Of a DNA stretch of 64,000 nucleotides, positions 62,920 to 64,000 are shown piece by piece. Source of the DNA: Paenibacillus yonginensis (lineage in GTDB: Bacteria > Bacillota > Bacilli > Paenibacillales > Paenibacillaceae); NCBI RefSeq assembly GCF_001685395.1, contig NZ_CP014167.1, positions 1,555,501 through 1,619,500 of the forward strand, written 5' to 3'. Within the stretch, counting starts at the first letter, position 1. The number at the start of each line of letters is the position of its first letter. A program made the position numbers and the translations under genes. The notes under the pieces are model-generated. The model made no database searches. It saw only the letters and a program-made list of their open reading frames with translations, and was not told the DNA's origin.

Positions 62920-62974
62920 GCAGGACGGGTGAATTGTAATAAAATGGAGTTAAATCAGAAAGGAGATAGACGTG

Positions 62975-63520
62975 ATGAAACGAATGATTTCAGGTGCTGT
63001 TTTACCGGCTGCTCTCGGCATCCTTATCTTACTCGCAATCGTTATCTATACGGGCACTTATTCCTATAACCATTCTTCCATTTCCAAAGTGCTAAATTCA
63101 GAGGACGGCAGCTGGACATTTATCCCTTTCGCGCAAGGCGAAATAGCCTTATTGAATGATGATAAAGAGCTGGACGCCATTTATTTGAAAAAGGGACTGT
63201 TAGGCTGGAACAAGGTCATCGAGCCGGCTCCGATTCCAAAAAATACGCAAGCCTACAATCAACGATTTTCTTTCTTTCAAGCGGATGGTCAAACCTTTAT
63301 ATTCGGTTATTTTCCTTCTGATGATATGAAGACCGTAACTTTTAAGGATGAACCTTCTTCTTTCGGAAGCGGTTCTTTAGAAATCAGTTACAGGGTAGGG
63401 GAAGACGGGAGCTGGTGTATACCTGTAAACCGAAATATATCATCCCTAAATGGTGACGACCTGTTTGTCACTTTGGACGACGGCACCCGGATTTCTTACC
63501 CGTTTACTGAGTTGAACTAA
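62975..63520 (+). CDS. Unrecognised membrane-anchored extracytoplasmic protein
   Basis: A 181-residue protein with an N-terminal membrane anchor (AVLPAALGILILLAIVIYTG) and a beta-rich outer domain without recognised motifs; one Cys lies in GSWCIPVNRN. It could be a small surface or sensor protein. ATG 62975 follows AAAGGAGATAGACGTG; GTG 62972 is the alternative. It is convergent with the last gene of the window, with only one base between. Confidence 0.65.
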   Translation: MKRMISGAVLPAALGILILLAIVIYTGTYSYNHSSISKVLNSEDGSWTFIPFAQGEIALLNDDKELDAIYLKKGLLGWNKVIEPAPIPKNTQAYNQRFSFFQADGQTFIFGYFPSDDMKTVTFKDEPSSFGSGSLEISYRVGEDGSWCIPVNRNISSLNGDDLFVTLDDGTRISYPFTELN

Positions 63521-63521
63521 A

Positions 63522-64000
63522 TTATTGGGCTTCCAAATCGTGAGCACGGCTTACTGTCAAGGCGGCATGCAGCGCCACAAACACCATCGTAAAGACGCAC
63601 ACGAGAGCCATGGAGTCGTAGATGTCGCGATAGCCGGTACCGGTGAAGCATAGCAGCAAATAGTTCAAGCTTTGAATAGCATAGACCGCAATTGGCTCAA
63701 ACCAGTAGGATTTGCTGAACGATTCCGTGCCTTTCTTGTCATATTTGGCAAGGTAAAGGGCAAAAATTTGCATAAACAGATAAACGACGAAGAACCAGCC
63801 GAAATAATTGGAGATCGGTACACCGTAATAATTTCCCCCGTCTTCCCAAATCCATTGTTGACTAATAGTTGATGTTAACGGGTCCATAACGACATCCCAC
63901 ATCACCATAATGAAGGCCGACATCAACGGAACCAGGAACACCTGAATGCCGCGAAGCTTCCGTCCATATTGGCCGTTTAGGATGTGACCGATCGTCCAGG
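63522..64000 (-). CDS. Carotenoid biosynthesis protein-like (DUF422) membrane protein, 5' end off window
   Basis: The minus-strand frame is open to the right edge, so only the C-terminal 159 residues are seen. AFIMVMWDVVMDPLTSTISQ and YYGVPISNYFGWFFVVYLFM match the DUF422 family, which includes the 2'-hydroxylase CruF of carotenoid synthesis; Bacillota members are poorly known. Several helices are visible. GTG 63941 in the frame is internal, because upstream codons (GHILNGQYGRKLRGIQ) continue the family-like sequence. Confidence 0.75.
   Translation of the reverse strand, partial: WTIGHILNGQYGRKLRGIQVFLVPLMSAFIMVMWDVVMDPLTSTISQQWIWEDGGNYYGVPISNYFGWFFVVYLFMQIFALYLAKYDKKGTESFSKSYWFEPIAVYAIQSLNYLLLCFTGTGYRDIYDSMALVCVFTMVFVALHAALTVSRAHDLEAQ

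Overview
The window looks like chromosomal DNA of a spore-forming, chitinolytic member of the Bacillota, most likely Paenibacillus or a close relative. The evidence is mixed GC content near 50 percent, strong AGGAGG ribosome binding sites with many TTG starts, a DdlR-type MocR regulator beside ddl, LipA/LipM lipoate synthesis, a T-box remnant, gerA-type germination gene debris, BCCT, DHA2 and AzlCD transporters, a GH18 chitinase and CcpA-type cre elements. No rRNA, tRNA, prophage or CRISPR array was seen.

Layout. 1-5.7 kb: left-edge MocR regulator divergent from a LysE exporter, IS copy A, a frameshifted NSS symporter and cysK. 5.8-9.6 kb: DHA2 efflux pump divergent from a TetR regulator, an HPP membrane protein, a CGNR regulator. 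9.8-17.1 kb: peptidoglycan block (murB, deacetylase, ddlR, ddl, alr) with an amino acid permease. 17.3-20.8 kb: azoR, then a decayed patch (gerA-type fragments fused to the 3' half of a T-box leader and a trpS paralogue broken by an 11-bp tandem duplication), then azlCD. 21-24.3 kb: two Zur-type targets (AAA ATPase, folE2) and a CstR-rhodanese sulfur operon. 24.4-34 kb: chitinase, a Gln-rich coiled-coil protein, BCCT transporter, an unrecognised Cys-motif protein, MarR/DHA2 pair, and a GNAT gene split by IS copy B. 34-46 kb: small accessory genes, lipA-lipM, MFS pump, GH43, the KDG/KDPG module with its LacI regulator, nitroreductase. 46.4-63 kb: secreted GH25 lysozyme, then a long island of predicted zinc-starvation genes. 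The window ends in a membrane protein resembling carotenoid biosynthesis proteins.

The most interesting part is the predicted Zur island. At least five 21-bp palindromes of the form TAATCGTAA-N3-TTACGATTA sit at promoters. One precedes an operon encoding a BtuF/FecB-like lipoprotein, FecCD permease and ATPase followed directly by a complete class-I metallochelatase set (ChlI-, ChlD- and CobN-like), with no tetrapyrrole biosynthesis gene nearby. A second precedes DUF3024, a flavoprotein with a Cys-rich tail and a FeoB-like transporter with Cys-rich pore segments. A third pair precedes a ZnuA-type lipoprotein and the zinc-free ribosomal protein S14. Separate boxes precede a stand-alone AAA ATPase and zinc-independent GTP cyclohydrolase FolE2. 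I infer a coordinated zinc-sparing and zinc-acquisition programme that may import a metallated tetrapyrrole-like or other chelate and process it by chelatase chemistry. The substrate and direction of the reaction are not shown by sequence.

Several genes are broken: by an IS (GNAT), by +1 changes in homopolymers (NSS symporter, lipM; real or sequencing error), by a duplication (trpS paralogue), and by apparent deletions (histidine phosphatase, PucR regulator, gerA-type genes).
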